From Pseudomonadota bacterium (lineage in GTDB: Bacteria; Pseudomonadota; Alphaproteobacteria; Rhizobiales; Rhizobiaceae), in the NCBI GenBank assembly GCA_023390055.1, contig JAEWDP010000134.1:1-55604 (forward strand): a DNA stretch of 55,604 bases. The letters run 5' to 3'. The notes beneath the pieces were generated by a model. That model was not told where the DNA came from. It searched no databases and saw only the letters and a list, made by a program, of their open reading frames with translations. Shown here one piece after another: positions 33,775-43,056 of the stretch. Position 1 is the first letter of the stretch. Every line of letters begins with the position of its first letter. Both the position numbers and the translations under genes were made by a program.

Positions 33775-34715
33775 CAGTAACGTACCCTTGGGTCAACCAG
33801 GAGATAAAGCATGTCAATTGCGAAATTGATCAGGACATAAAGAGCCGCAATGACCAGGAGTGCGCCCTGGATGACAGGGTAATCCCGTCGCAGAACAGCG
33901 GAGACGACGAGGTTTCCGATCCCCGGCAGACTGAAGACCGTCTCCGTTACGACGGCACCGGCAATCAGGACCGCAGCGGTCAGTCCGAGGACTGTCAAAA
34001 TCGGGATAAGTGCGTTCTTGAGGGCGTGCTTGAGGATAACCCGCCGCTCGACCAACCCTTTCGCACGGGCCGTTCGAATGTAGTCATCGCCGAGGACGTC
34101 AAGCATCGAGGCACGGGTAAAGCGCAAGATAAGGGCGGAAGATACAAGGCCCAACGCGACCGCAGGCAGGGTCAGATGGTACATGCGTTCCATGAAACCT
34201 GCATCTGGGCCGCCATAGCCGGAAACCGGGAAAAAATTAAGCCGGACGGCGAAGACCTGCATGAGAATGAGGCCAAGCCAGAAGCTCGGTATGCTGGCAG
34301 CAAACATGGCGATTGTTGTTGCGGCCTGATCGATGAAGCTACCGCGCCGGTATGCGGCGTAGATGCCGATCGGCAGCGCGATTACGCTCGCAATGGCGAG
34401 TGAGAAGATCGTCAGGAAGAACGTAGGTTCGGCGCGCTGCAGCAACGCGGTTCCGACGGGAATGTTGAGGAAGATGGACTGGCCAAGGTCGCCCTTCAGC
34501 AATTGCCCGACATATATGACATATTGCACCAGGAGTGAGCGGTCGAGGCCAAGTTTTCCGCGAAGGTCGGCGATATCTTGCGCGGTTGCATCCGGACCAA
34601 GCATGACGGCGGCCGGGTCGCCGGGTGTTACACGTAAGATCAAAAAGACGATCGTAACGACAAGGAACATCACGACGATCATGCCTGCAAGGCGCTGTAG
34701 GATGTATCGTATCAT
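33774..34715 (-). CDS. Peptide-type ABC transporter permease (DppB-like)
   Basis: This 313-residue permease starts MIRYILQRLAGMIVVMFLVV, the usual DppB N-terminus. The conserved RVTPGDPA block follows the first helix and the core domain has five more helices. The EAA loop reads DYIRTARAKGLVERRVILKHAL. Upstream in-frame codons to 34838 give a His/Pro-rich tail that is not family-like and are excluded. It follows the binding-protein gene after 86 bases containing a strong hairpin. Confidence 0.92.
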   Translation of the reverse strand: MIRYILQRLAGMIVVMFLVVTIVFLILRVTPGDPAAVMLGPDATAQDIADLRGKLGLDRSLLVQYVIYVGQLLKGDLGQSIFLNIPVGTALLQRAEPTFFLTIFSLAIASVIALPIGIYAAYRRGSFIDQAATTIAMFAASIPSFWLGLILMQVFAVRLNFFPVSGYGGPDAGFMERMYHLTLPAVALGLVSSALILRFTRASMLDVLGDDYIRTARAKGLVERRVILKHALKNALIPILTVLGLTAAVLIAGAVVTETVFSLPGIGNLVVSAVLRRDYPVIQGALLVIAALYVLINFAIDMLYLLVDPRVRY

Positions 34716-34760
34716 TGCGGAGGGTCCTGTGCCCCATGGGTGCGGGTGCGGGCCGGGAAC

Positions 34761-34787
34761 GTGTGCCGGCAGTGACGGCCGACACAC
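34761..34787 (-). terminator. Hairpin between binding-protein and permease genes
   Basis: GTGTGCCGGC (34761-34770) and GCCGACACAC (34778-34787) pair over ten positions, one of them a G-U pair on the minus-strand RNA. The loop is seven bases. There is no U-tract, so it is more likely an mRNA-stabilising or attenuating hairpin that raises binding-protein output than a full terminator. Confidence 0.5.
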
Positions 34788-34801
34788 ATGGTGTCTTGGA
34801 A

Positions 34802-36328
34802 TTATTTCGCGATGGATGCGTTCCAGAAGTATGGCCATGGAGCAGGGTCGACGCCTTCCAGCTTGGTCGACTTGGCGGCGACCGCATTGAAGTCACCGAT
34901 CTTGATCAATGGCAGCTCATCATAGATTACCTTCTGGACGTTGGCCCATAATTCGATGCGCTTGTCGGGATCCGATTCTGCCGTAAACGGGTCAACCGCT
35001 GCCTTGCGGGCTGGTGTATCCCACCATCCCGGGGAACTGGTTGACAGTGAGCCGATCAGAGCCGGTTCTGGAAGAAACGGACTGTGGGTGATGTAGATAT
35101 CCCAAAGACCCGGGTCTGCGCGCCGTTGGGTCAGTGTTGCCCAGTCCACGACCTGCATGTCCACCTTGAAACCGGCAAGTTTCAGATATTCTGCCGCTAC
35201 CTGCGCCATCTTGTAATGGAATTCGTATTGCCGGCTTGTGAGGATGCGGATGGGTGTCCCGTCATAACCCGCCGCTTCGGCGGCTTCTGCTGCGCCTTCC
35301 GGATCGGCCTGGTTGTAGTTACCCTCGACACCGAGTTGCGTGTGCCAGACATAAGCAGGCGGATAGAAGGCGCCATCCAGCGCATAAAAGTCAGGGCTGC
35401 CGAAAGCTGCGGCCAGCATGTCCTCCATGTTGAGCGCCTGGTTGATTGCCTTGCGAATTTCGAGCTTGGAGGAGACACCTTCCTTGGTATTGAAGACGAA
35501 AACGGGATAGCCGAACGGCTCGAGAAGCATAGGTTGTGAAGCTGTCGAGGCTTTCAGTTTGTCGAAGGATTCCACGGCGATGGAATCGACGTAGTCGTAC
35601 TGACCCGAAATTGCGGCCTCGACACGCGTATTCGGATCAGGAACCGGCACAAAGCGGATCTCGTCAAGATACTGGTGGCGGGCACCACCGTAGCCATCGC
35701 TTTCGCCTTCGCGGGACTTGTAGTCATCGAAGCGCGCAAGTTGGATATACTGATCTGCCTTGCGTTCCTTCAGGAGATAGGGCCCTGTTCCGACGTACTC
35801 GGTCATTGGGTCGGCCTGTTTTTCTGATGGGATGATAATCGCTGCAGAGTTGTTAAAGGCAAGCAATGACGTCAACGGTGCGTAGGGCTCATTCAAGGTG
35901 ATGACAACCGTGGTATCGTCGGCAGCCTCGATGGATCCGATGAAGCTCGATGCCTGCTTGCCGCGGGAAGCGATTTGCGTCCAGCGCTCCAGTGAGGCGA
36001 CCACGTCTTCGGACGTCATGTCGCTTCCATCGTGGAACGTGATGCCGGATCGCAGCTTGATGGTGTAGGTCTTGCCGTCATCAGAGATCTCCGGCAGGCT
36101 CTCGGCGAGAAGCGGCGTTACCTTCCAGGACTTGTCGAAGGTGTAGAGCGTCTCGAAAATATGCTGTGTGACAATCCCGACCAGGTCGGCCGTCGAGGAC
36201 ATCGGATCGAGTGTCGGCGGTTCGCCGATTGTCGCGACATTGACGATGCCGCCCTTCTCCTGTGCCATTGCCAGAGCGGGGACAGCTATCAAGGCTGTAG
36301 CCACAAGGAATGCAAGTTTCTTTCGCAT
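34802..36328 (-). CDS. Peptide-type ABC transporter substrate-binding protein
   Basis: This 508-residue family 5 extracellular solute-binding protein (DppA/OppA fold) has a signal peptide ending VPALAMAQ. The mature start is KGGIVNVATIGEPPTLDPMSS, with the family motifs GKTYTIKLRSGITFHDG and SDMTSEDVVASLERW. It should bind a peptide-like or acylated amino compound in the periplasm. It is first in a reverse operon: binding protein, two permeases, amidohydrolase, RidA. GGGAGA precedes the ATG, and a candidate operator lies 22 bases upstream of the start. Confidence 0.92.
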   Translation of the reverse strand: MRKKLAFLVATALIAVPALAMAQEKGGIVNVATIGEPPTLDPMSSTADLVGIVTQHIFETLYTFDKSWKVTPLLAESLPEISDDGKTYTIKLRSGITFHDGSDMTSEDVVASLERWTQIASRGKQASSFIGSIEAADDTTVVITLNEPYAPLTSLLAFNNSAAIIIPSEKQADPMTEYVGTGPYLLKERKADQYIQLARFDDYKSREGESDGYGGARHQYLDEIRFVPVPDPNTRVEAAISGQYDYVDSIAVESFDKLKASTASQPMLLEPFGYPVFVFNTKEGVSSKLEIRKAINQALNMEDMLAAAFGSPDFYALDGAFYPPAYVWHTQLGVEGNYNQADPEGAAEAAEAAGYDGTPIRILTSRQYEFHYKMAQVAAEYLKLAGFKVDMQVVDWATLTQRRADPGLWDIYITHSPFLPEPALIGSLSTSSPGWWDTPARKAAVDPFTAESDPDKRIELWANVQKVIYDELPLIKIGDFNAVAAKSTKLEGVDPAPWPYFWNASIAK

Positions 36329-36349
36329 TGAGGTCTCCCAGTCGTTGTT

Positions 36350-36361
36350 CCATAATTATGT
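36350..36361. promoter_or_regulatory. Candidate IclR-type operator upstream of the binding-protein gene
   Basis: CCATAATTATGT contains the perfect 10-bp palindrome CATAATTATG. It matches CCATAATAATGT at 30276-30287 in 11 of 12 positions. A possible minus-strand promoter (TTGTCA at 36398-36393, ATTAAA at 36376-36371) would place the motif at the transcription start, as expected for repression. The remaining gap up to 36560 shows no gene. Confidence 0.45.
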
Positions 36362-36560
36362 TACTTAGGCTTTAATAACAGAATACGCGACATGACAAAG
36401 CTGTCAACCTCCCCGCGTCAGATGCGAAGGCTGAGAATTGCTGGCTGCGGTGCATGCACGCGCTGCACACGGATAGGAGAGGGAGCGGGATCGACTGTGG
36501 CGGGTCAGTCCCGGCGCCCACGCAGTCGCGGGCACGCGGATGACCAAATGTCTAATTGGC

Positions 36561-37571
36561 TCAAGACGCCAAAGCTGGCCTGCGGCTCTTTTCGGACGCT
36601 GGGGTTGTCTTGGCTGCAACAGAAGAACGGATGCCGGGCCCCGGTTTGAGGCCACGATTGGCCGCGTCCTGTGCGTTGCTTTCCTTCAGGAGCGTCACGA
36701 GCCAGTCCACGAAAACGCGCACCTTGTTTCCGAGATGGCGAGTGTGGGGATAGACGATGTAAAGTGGTAACGGCGGGCGGTCCCAATCCGACAGGACTTC
36801 GACAAGTTGCCCGTTCGCAACCGCCTCACGAACCATGAACTGCGGCGCCTGGGCGATACCCATGCCCGAAGCCGTGGCCGCCACGTAACTTCGGCTGTCA
36901 TTCACCGACACCGCATATTGTGGGGTGATCTCCAGATACTCTTCGCCACGTGTAAATTCCATGGGGAGAATGCGTCCAGCCTGTGCATTCAGGTAGCCGA
37001 CAGCAAACAGTTTCTCCTCCAGGTCACGTGGATGTTTGGGAGACCCGAACATTTCGATGAAGGCGGGAGACGCATAGGTGCCCATGCTTATTTCACCGAC
37101 TTTGCGCGCAATTAGCGACTGGTCTGTCGGAGTGCCGGCGCGTAATGCACAGTCAACATTCTCCACAATATAGTCCACCAGACGGTCGCCGACCCCGATG
37201 TCCAGGGTGATTTGCGGATACTTGCAATAGAAGTCGCAAAGCGACGGAATGACGATGAGGTCTGCGAATGCTCCAGCCATTTCGACACGCAATCGACCTG
37301 ATGGTTGTGACTGCGATGTCGATATGCTGCCGTCGAGATCATCCAGGTCGGCAATCAGTTGTGTTGCACGTTCGTAATAGAGTGCACCTTCAGTCGTAAC
37401 GGCAACGCGACGTGTGGTGCGGTTCAAAAGCTTGGCACGTAAATGTCCTTCGAGATTTTGTATGAGATTTGTTACGGTCGTTTTCGACATGTCGAGTGTG
37501 CGGGCGGCGCGCGTAAAGTTTCCTGTCTCGACGACACGGACGAAGGCGCGCATTGCAGAAAGCTGGTCCAT
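36561..37571 (-). CDS. LysR-family transcriptional regulator
   Basis: This 336-residue regulator has an N-terminal winged helix (MDQLSAMRAFVRVVETGNF, RAARTLDMSKTTVTNLIQNLE) and a LysR substrate-binding domain, within the CrgA/AaeR-like branch (RLLNRTTRRVAVTTEGALYYE pattern split here as LLNRTTR and TTEGALYYE). The C-terminus has an extra basic 30-residue tail. ATG 37571 has GGAG seven bases upstream, while the frame before it is not family-like. It is divergent from the hydrolase-like gene and efflux operon, with CGGAAC repeats between, so it most likely controls them. Confidence 0.9.
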   Translation of the reverse strand: MDQLSAMRAFVRVVETGNFTRAARTLDMSKTTVTNLIQNLEGHLRAKLLNRTTRRVAVTTEGALYYERATQLIADLDDLDGSISTSQSQPSGRLRVEMAGAFADLIVIPSLCDFYCKYPQITLDIGVGDRLVDYIVENVDCALRAGTPTDQSLIARKVGEISMGTYASPAFIEMFGSPKHPRDLEEKLFAVGYLNAQAGRILPMEFTRGEEYLEITPQYAVSVNDSRSYVAATASGMGIAQAPQFMVREAVANGQLVEVLSDWDRPPLPLYIVYPHTRHLGNKVRVFVDWLVTLLKESNAQDAANRGLKPGPGIRSSVAAKTTPASEKSRRPALAS

Positions 37572-37597
37572 GGGAAAATCTCCGGTGCTATTGCACC

Positions 37598-37661
37598 ATT
37601 GTTCCGGGATTGTGGATAGTGAATTACGAAGTCGGAACTTGTACGATATACTCGGAACAAT
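37598..37661. promoter_or_regulatory. Candidate LysR binding repeats in the divergent promoter
   Basis: ATTGTTCCG (37598-37606) and CGGAACAAT (37653-37661) are perfect 9-bp inverted repeats 46 bases apart. A third copy, TCGGAAC, occurs at 37632-37638, twenty bases before TCGGAAC at 37652-37658. Spaced repeats in a divergent LysR promoter are typical of recognition and activation sites. This rests on sequence pattern and location only. Confidence 0.45.
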
Positions 37662-37715
37662 AATATCAGGTGGCATCAAGAACAAGAAGCTGCCTTCAAT
37701 AAATTAGAGGCACGG

Positions 37716-38519
37716 ATGTCAATGAGGATGCCATGGCAAAGTGTTGAACTGGAAACACCGTCGAAGCTCTCAATGCCCATTCGGGTATATGAGCCGGAGA
37801 CGAAGGGAGCTGCTCCGCCACTTGTTCTCTATCTTCGTGGTGGTGCTTTCCAGCAGGCTGAGCCTGCCGAGCGGGAGACCCCTATTGCCCGCGCGCTCGC
37901 CGGAAGCGGTGCGGTCGTGGTGGAAGCCGACTACGGCAGTATCTCGCAAAACAGGTTTCCAAACGTATTGGAATGCAGTCTGGCTGCACTCCACTGTCTG
38001 AGTTCAAAACGCATGCAGCTTGGTGGGGCAAAGTCTCTGCTGCTTGTTGCAGGTGAAGAGGCAGGAGGCAATGTTGCCGCCGGCCTGGCGCTCAAGGCGC
38101 GGGATCAGATGCCCGGGCAATTGAACGGTCAGGTACTTCTGTCTCCGATGATTGATCCGACGATGACGACGGTTTCGATCCGTGAGGCAGACCGGATTGG
38201 CATGCGCGACCGCTGGTCTGACGGGTGGATGCATTACCTGCGCGGATTCTGTGGGTTTTCGCATCCCTATGCCGCGCCGTGCCTGTGTTCGCGACTTTCG
38301 TCTGTTGCGCCGGCATTGGTCGTAACGTCCGAGGACGATCCGTTGCACGACGAGACAGTCGGATACGCCGAGCGTCTCAGCCAGGCGGGCGTCAAGGTCC
38401 GCCAACATGTCTTCCCGGCCGGATGCGGCTGGGCAGGAATTTATAACGATGAGAAAGGTGTCTGGCTCCCGGCGCTTGCCAAGCAGTTCAATCTCTTCGT
38501 TCACGAGTTGCGTTCGTAA
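37716..38519 (+). CDS. Alpha/beta-hydrolase-like protein lacking catalytic residues
   Basis: This 267-residue protein has the hormone-sensitive-lipase-like alpha/beta-hydrolase fold. The oxyanion HGGGF motif reads RGGAF (41-45). The nucleophile elbow, normally GDSAGG, reads GEEAGG (113-118), so the catalytic Ser is Glu115. The Asp motif EDDPLHDE (206-213) remains. The His motif, normally HGF, reads GCGWAGI with no His. It should therefore be catalytically dead as an esterase and may bind a ligand or partner instead. It is the first gene of the operon with the RND pump, 53 bases before the adaptor gene. Confidence 0.82.
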   Translation: MSMRMPWQSVELETPSKLSMPIRVYEPETKGAAPPLVLYLRGGAFQQAEPAERETPIARALAGSGAVVVEADYGSISQNRFPNVLECSLAALHCLSSKRMQLGGAKSLLLVAGEEAGGNVAAGLALKARDQMPGQLNGQVLLSPMIDPTMTTVSIREADRIGMRDRWSDGWMHYLRGFCGFSHPYAAPCLCSRLSSVAPALVVTSEDDPLHDETVGYAERLSQAGVKVRQHVFPAGCGWAGIYNDEKGVWLPALAKQFNLFVHELRS

Positions 38520-38572
38520 GTGATTAATTTGAAGGAACATGGCGGCCGCCTTTAGGTCGCAAGGAGATATTC

Positions 38573-39751
38573 ATGACGATGAGTGCGAGAAGCTGGACCC
38601 TGTGGGGTTCCGGAGCGGTCCTTGCTGTGTCAATTGCAGGTGGGGCCTTCTATTTCGACTTCACCAAATCTGCCGAGGCAAACCCGGCAGAGGCGGCCGT
38701 GCCGCCTGCTGTCCCCGTAACCGTAACAGCGATCAAGCCGGAAAGCGTCAGGACCTGGCGGGAATTTTCCGGACGCCTTCAGGCTGTGGATCGGGTCCAG
38801 ATCCGGTCGCGTGTATCGGGCACGATCCATGAAGTTCATTTCCGCGAAGGCGGGCTTGTGAACGCCGGAGATCTGTTGGTCACGATCGACCCGGCGCCTT
38901 ATGCCGCAGCTGTGGCACAGGCGCAGGGACAGGTGGCTTCTGCCCGTGCTCGGGTTGAACTGGCGACAACTGAACTGCAACGTGGCGAGGCCTTGCTTGC
39001 CAAGAATACCATCTCCCAGAGCGAACTTGCCCAACGGAAAAGTGCTCAGCGTGAAGCAGCCGCAGCCTTACAATCTGCCGAGGCAGCGTTGAAGATTTCC
39101 CAGCTTAACCTTGGATATACCCAGATAAGAGCTCCAATATCAGGACGGGTTGGCAAGCTGGAGATCACGGAAGGCAACCTCCTTGCTGCCGGCAATGCCT
39201 CGCAGGTGTTGACGACACTCGTCTCTGTTGATCCGATCTATGCAAGCTTTGATGCCAGTGAGGAACTTGTTGGTCATATCCTGGCGGATCTTCCGGCATC
39301 GGGTGGCGTACGCTTCCTCGAACAGGTGCCCGTCGAGATCGTCACGCTCGCGAATAAAGAACCGGTACGCGGCAAGCTTCAGCTTATTGACAACGAGGTG
39401 AGCGCCGCAAGCGGAACCATCCGCCTGAGGGCCGTATTCGACAATCCTGACGGGCGCTTGATTTCCGGCCAGTTCGTCAGGGTTCGGATAGGGCAACCGA
39501 AGGCCGAGAATCATATTCTCGTCAGTGAACGCGCCATCGGTTCGGACCAGGACAAACGGTTCGTGGTGGTTGTGGATTCTACCAACACGGTTGCCTATCG
39601 CCCGGTCATTCTTGGCGCGGCTGTCGATGGAAAACGCATTATCGAGAGCGGTCTCACCCCCGGCGAACGGGTGGTCGTAAACGGACTGCAACGTATCCGG
39701 CCAGGCATCGTGGTAGAGCCCGAAACCGAAGAACAGATTGCCACCAAATAA
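38573..39751 (+). CDS. RND efflux periplasmic adaptor (membrane fusion protein)
   Basis: This 392-residue AcrA/MexA-type adaptor bridges the RND pump and an outer-membrane channel. It has an N-terminal membrane/signal segment (about 10-28) without a lipobox cysteine. The barrel-sandwich half-motifs are VDRVQIRSRVSGTIHEVHF and IRAPISGRVGKLEITEGN, the alpha-hairpin is long and Ala/Gln-rich (AQAQGQVASARARVELA), and a beta-barrel follows. AAGGAG lies at good distance before the ATG. The stop lies 112 bases before the pump start, and the two genes are clearly co-transcribed. Confidence 0.92.
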   Translation: MTMSARSWTLWGSGAVLAVSIAGGAFYFDFTKSAEANPAEAAVPPAVPVTVTAIKPESVRTWREFSGRLQAVDRVQIRSRVSGTIHEVHFREGGLVNAGDLLVTIDPAPYAAAVAQAQGQVASARARVELATTELQRGEALLAKNTISQSELAQRKSAQREAAAALQSAEAALKISQLNLGYTQIRAPISGRVGKLEITEGNLLAAGNASQVLTTLVSVDPIYASFDASEELVGHILADLPASGGVRFLEQVPVEIVTLANKEPVRGKLQLIDNEVSAASGTIRLRAVFDNPDGRLISGQFVRVRIGQPKAENHILVSERAIGSDQDKRFVVVVDSTNTVAYRPVILGAAVDGKRIIESGLTPGERVVVNGLQRIRPGIVVEPETEEQIATK

Positions 39752-39863
39752 TCGATCGGCGGTAGCTCCGCCGGTTACTCTGAAACAGCTTCCTGCCCGC
39801 AACCTGACTGGTTGCGGATCGAGGATCCTTTCACCTTGTTCAACCCGCAGAGAGGGTTCTAAG

Positions 39864-42800
39864 ATGAGTATCTCAAGGTTCTTTATCGACCGTCCGGTCT
39901 TTGCGGCGGTGCTTTCCATCCTGATCATTGTCGCGGGCCTGATCGGGCTTCGTGCGCTGCCGATTTCCGAATACCCGGAAGTTGTACCTCCATCAGTTGT
40001 TGTGCGTGCGACTTATCCGGGCGCGAACCCCACGGTTATCTCCGAGACTGTGGCGACGCCCTTGGAAGAGCAGATCAATGGCATTGAGGATATGCTCTAC
40101 ATGTCCAGTCAGGCGACATCCGATGGTGTGCTGACACTGACTGTCACCTTCAAGCTGGGGACAGATCCGGACAAGGCCCAGCAGCTTGTTCAAAATCGTG
40201 TTGCCCAGGCAGAACCACGCCTGCCTGCGGAGGTTCGTGCACTTGGCATCACGACGGTGAAGAGTTCGCCTGACTTCATCATGGTCGTGAACCTGGTCTC
40301 AAGCGATGACCGCTACGACATCACCTACCTGCGCAATTATGCCACGCTGAACGTCAAGGACCGACTTGCCAGGATCGAAGGTGTCGGGCAGGTGCAGGTC
40401 TTTGGCGCAGGCGACTATTCCATGCGAGTATGGATTGATCCGCAAAAAGCCGCCGAACATTCGCTTGCAGCGAGTGATATCAGCAATGCGATAAAGGCGC
40501 AGAACATACAGGCCGCAGCGGGAATAATCGGCGCGGCACCGAGTGTGCCGGGCACGGGCCTGCAACTGAATGTCAATGCTCAAGGGCGTCTCGAGACGCC
40601 TGAAGAGTTTGGCAATATCATCGTCAAAAGTGGTGAAAACGGTGAGATCACGCGCTTGCGTGACGTAGCCCGCATCGAGCTCGGGGCGGCCGACTATACA
40701 TTGCGATCGCTGCTCGATGGACAGCCTGCAGTTGCTGTCGCGGTACTTCAGGCACCGGGATCCAACGCAATCGAGATTGCAGACAATGTAACGGCGACCA
40801 TGGATGAACTCCAGTTAGCGATGCCGGACGGTGTAAAATACGAGATCGTTTACGACACAACCAAGTTTGTGCGGGCCTCAATCGAAAAGGTCGTCGAGAC
40901 ATTGCTTGAGGCAATCGCGCTGGTCGTCCTTGTCGTCATTTTGTTCCTGCAGACGTGGAGAGCTTCGATCATCCCGCTGATTGCCGTGCCCGTATCGATC
41001 ATCGGTACTTTTGCGGTGATGTACGCATTTGGCTTTTCGATCAACGCATTGACATTGTTCGGGCTGGTGCTCGCAATTGGCATTGTCGTTGATGATGCGA
41101 TCGTTGTGGTGGAAAATGTCGAGCGCAACATAGAAAATGGACTGACACCCCGCGAGGCAACCTATCGTGCAATGCGGGAAGTAGCAGGGCCGATCATCGC
41201 AATTGCCCTGGTGCTCGTTGCCGTCTTCGTACCGCTTGCATTTATCTCGGGCCTGTCTGGTCAATTCTACCGGCAATTTGCCTTGACGATCGCCATCTCG
41301 ACAGTGATCTCTGCGGTCAATTCGCTTACCTTGTCCCCAGCGCTCTCCGCCCTCCTGCTGAAGGAGCACAACGCTCCAAAGGATTGGCTGACACGCTGGA
41401 TGGACAAGTTGTTCGGCTGGTTCTTCCGCGGCTTCAATCGCGCGTTTGGTGCAGCTTCAAACGGATATGGACGTACAGTCGGTGGCCTTTTGTCGCGAAA
41501 GAGCCTCGTCATGATTGTGTATCTTGCACTCGTTGCTGCTACCTACAGCCTGTTTGCAACTGTCCCAGCCGGTTTCGTGCCGGCTCAGGACAAGCAGTAT
41601 CTGATCGGTTTTGCGCAGCTTCCCGACGGTGCAACGCTTGACCGAACGGAAGACGTGATCAGAAAGATGAGTGACATTGCGCTGGAGCAGCCGGGTGTCT
41701 CTCATGCGATTGCCTTTCCGGGCTTGTCGATCAACGGTTTCACCATTGGCTCGAACGCCGGTATCGTTTTTGCAACCTTGGACGATTTCGAGGACCGTCA
41801 GACGCCGGAATTGTCCGGCGGTGCGATCGCGATGGCGCTTAACCAGAAGTATGCCGGGATTCAGGAAGCATTCATTGCAATGTTCCCCCCGCCGCCGGTC
41901 AATGGACTTGGTCAAACCGGTGGTTTCAAGCTGCAAATCGAGGATCGTGCCGGCTACGGCAACAAGGTTCTGGATGAAGCGACGAAGGCCGTATTGGCGA
42001 AGGCTTACCAGGCGCCGGAGCTGGCGGGAATTTTTTCAAGCTTTCAGATCAATGTTCCGCAGCTCTTCGCCGACGTAAATCGCGCAAAGGCCGAGCAGCT
42101 CGGGGTCGCCGTGACGGACGTCTTCGAAACACTGCAGATCTATCTTGGCTCGCTCTACGTCAATGATTTCAATGCGTTTGGCCGCACATACAGCGTCCGC
42201 CTTCAGGCTGATGCTCCATTCCGGGCAGAGGCGCAGGATATAGGCGAACTGACGGTTCGTTCACGCTCGGGCGAGATGATACCCCTTTCGGCCCTGCTGG
42301 ACGTGGACGAGACAACAGGGCCCGAGCGAACGACGCGCTACAACGGCTTTCTGGCTGCCGATATAAATGGCGGGCCGGCTCCCGGCTATTCATCGGGGCA
42401 AGCCCAGGCAGCAATTGAAAGGATAATCCAGGAGACAGTGCCGCAGGGCATCGACTTCGAGTGGACGGATCTTACTTACCAGGAAATACTCGCCGGAAAT
42501 TCGAGTATCGTAGTCTTTCCGCTCGCTCTGCTTCTGGTCTATCTTGTCCTGGCGGCACAGTATGAAAGCCTGATGCTTCCTTTGTCGATCATCATGATTG
42601 TGCCCATGGGTGTGCTGGCGGCGTTGATCGGCGTGTGGCTTACTGGTGGAGACAACAACATCTTCACCCAGATCGGTCTAGTGGTCCTCGTCGGCCTGTC
42701 TGCGAAGAATGCAATCCTGATTGTAGAATTTGCGCGTGAACTGGAACTTGAGGGCCGAACGCCTGTCAAAGCGGCCGTCGAGGCCAGTCGCCTGCGGCTC

Positions 42801-43046
42801 CGTCCTATCCTGATGACGTCGATGGCGTTCATTATGGGCGTGGTGCCGTTGGTGGTCTCTACCGGGGCTGGTGCAGAAATGCGCTCTGCGATGGGTGTCG
42901 CCGTCTTCTCGGGAATGATTGGAGTGACATTCTTCGGAATCTTCATGACGCCGGTATTCTATGTGTTGATCCGTATTCTGGCCGGAAGCCGTCGCCTTCG
43001 GCGATCCGGCATGGAGGAAGTCTCCACGCTATCTCCAGCAGAATAG
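39864..43046 (+). CDS. RND efflux transporter inner-membrane pump (AcrB-like, HAE-1)
   Basis: This 1060-residue proton-driven multidrug pump starts MSISRFFIDRPVFAAVLSIL, the HAE-1 N-terminus. It has 12 membrane helices in two halves. The proton-relay aspartates lie in GIVVDDAIVVVENVE (D410, D411). A large periplasmic porter region contains GPERTTRYNG, and the second half has IGLVVLVGLSAKNAILIVEF. The open frame extends 42 codons upstream, but that part is not family-like. No outer-membrane factor gene follows, so the pump must share a TolC-like channel encoded elsewhere. Substrate range unknown. Confidence 0.95.
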   Translation: MSISRFFIDRPVFAAVLSILIIVAGLIGLRALPISEYPEVVPPSVVVRATYPGANPTVISETVATPLEEQINGIEDMLYMSSQATSDGVLTLTVTFKLGTDPDKAQQLVQNRVAQAEPRLPAEVRALGITTVKSSPDFIMVVNLVSSDDRYDITYLRNYATLNVKDRLARIEGVGQVQVFGAGDYSMRVWIDPQKAAEHSLAASDISNAIKAQNIQAAAGIIGAAPSVPGTGLQLNVNAQGRLETPEEFGNIIVKSGENGEITRLRDVARIELGAADYTLRSLLDGQPAVAVAVLQAPGSNAIEIADNVTATMDELQLAMPDGVKYEIVYDTTKFVRASIEKVVETLLEAIALVVLVVILFLQTWRASIIPLIAVPVSIIGTFAVMYAFGFSINALTLFGLVLAIGIVVDDAIVVVENVERNIENGLTPREATYRAMREVAGPIIAIALVLVAVFVPLAFISGLSGQFYRQFALTIAISTVISAVNSLTLSPALSALLLKEHNAPKDWLTRWMDKLFGWFFRGFNRAFGAASNGYGRTVGGLLSRKSLVMIVYLALVAATYSLFATVPAGFVPAQDKQYLIGFAQLPDGATLDRTEDVIRKMSDIALEQPGVSHAIAFPGLSINGFTIGSNAGIVFATLDDFEDRQTPELSGGAIAMALNQKYAGIQEAFIAMFPPPPVNGLGQTGGFKLQIEDRAGYGNKVLDEATKAVLAKAYQAPELAGIFSSFQINVPQLFADVNRAKAEQLGVAVTDVFETLQIYLGSLYVNDFNAFGRTYSVRLQADAPFRAEAQDIGELTVRSRSGEMIPLSALLDVDETTGPERTTRYNGFLAADINGGPAPGYSSGQAQAAIERIIQETVPQGIDFEWTDLTYQEILAGNSSIVVFPLALLLVYLVLAAQYESLMLPLSIIMIVPMGVLAALIGVWLTGGDNNIFTQIGLVVLVGLSAKNAILIVEFARELELEGRTPVKAAVEASRLRLRPILMTSMAFIMGVVPLVVSTGAGAEMRSAMGVAVFSGMIGVTFFGIFMTPVFYVLIRILAGSRRLRRSGMEEVSTLSPAE

Positions 43047-43056
43047 GATCTCCAGC

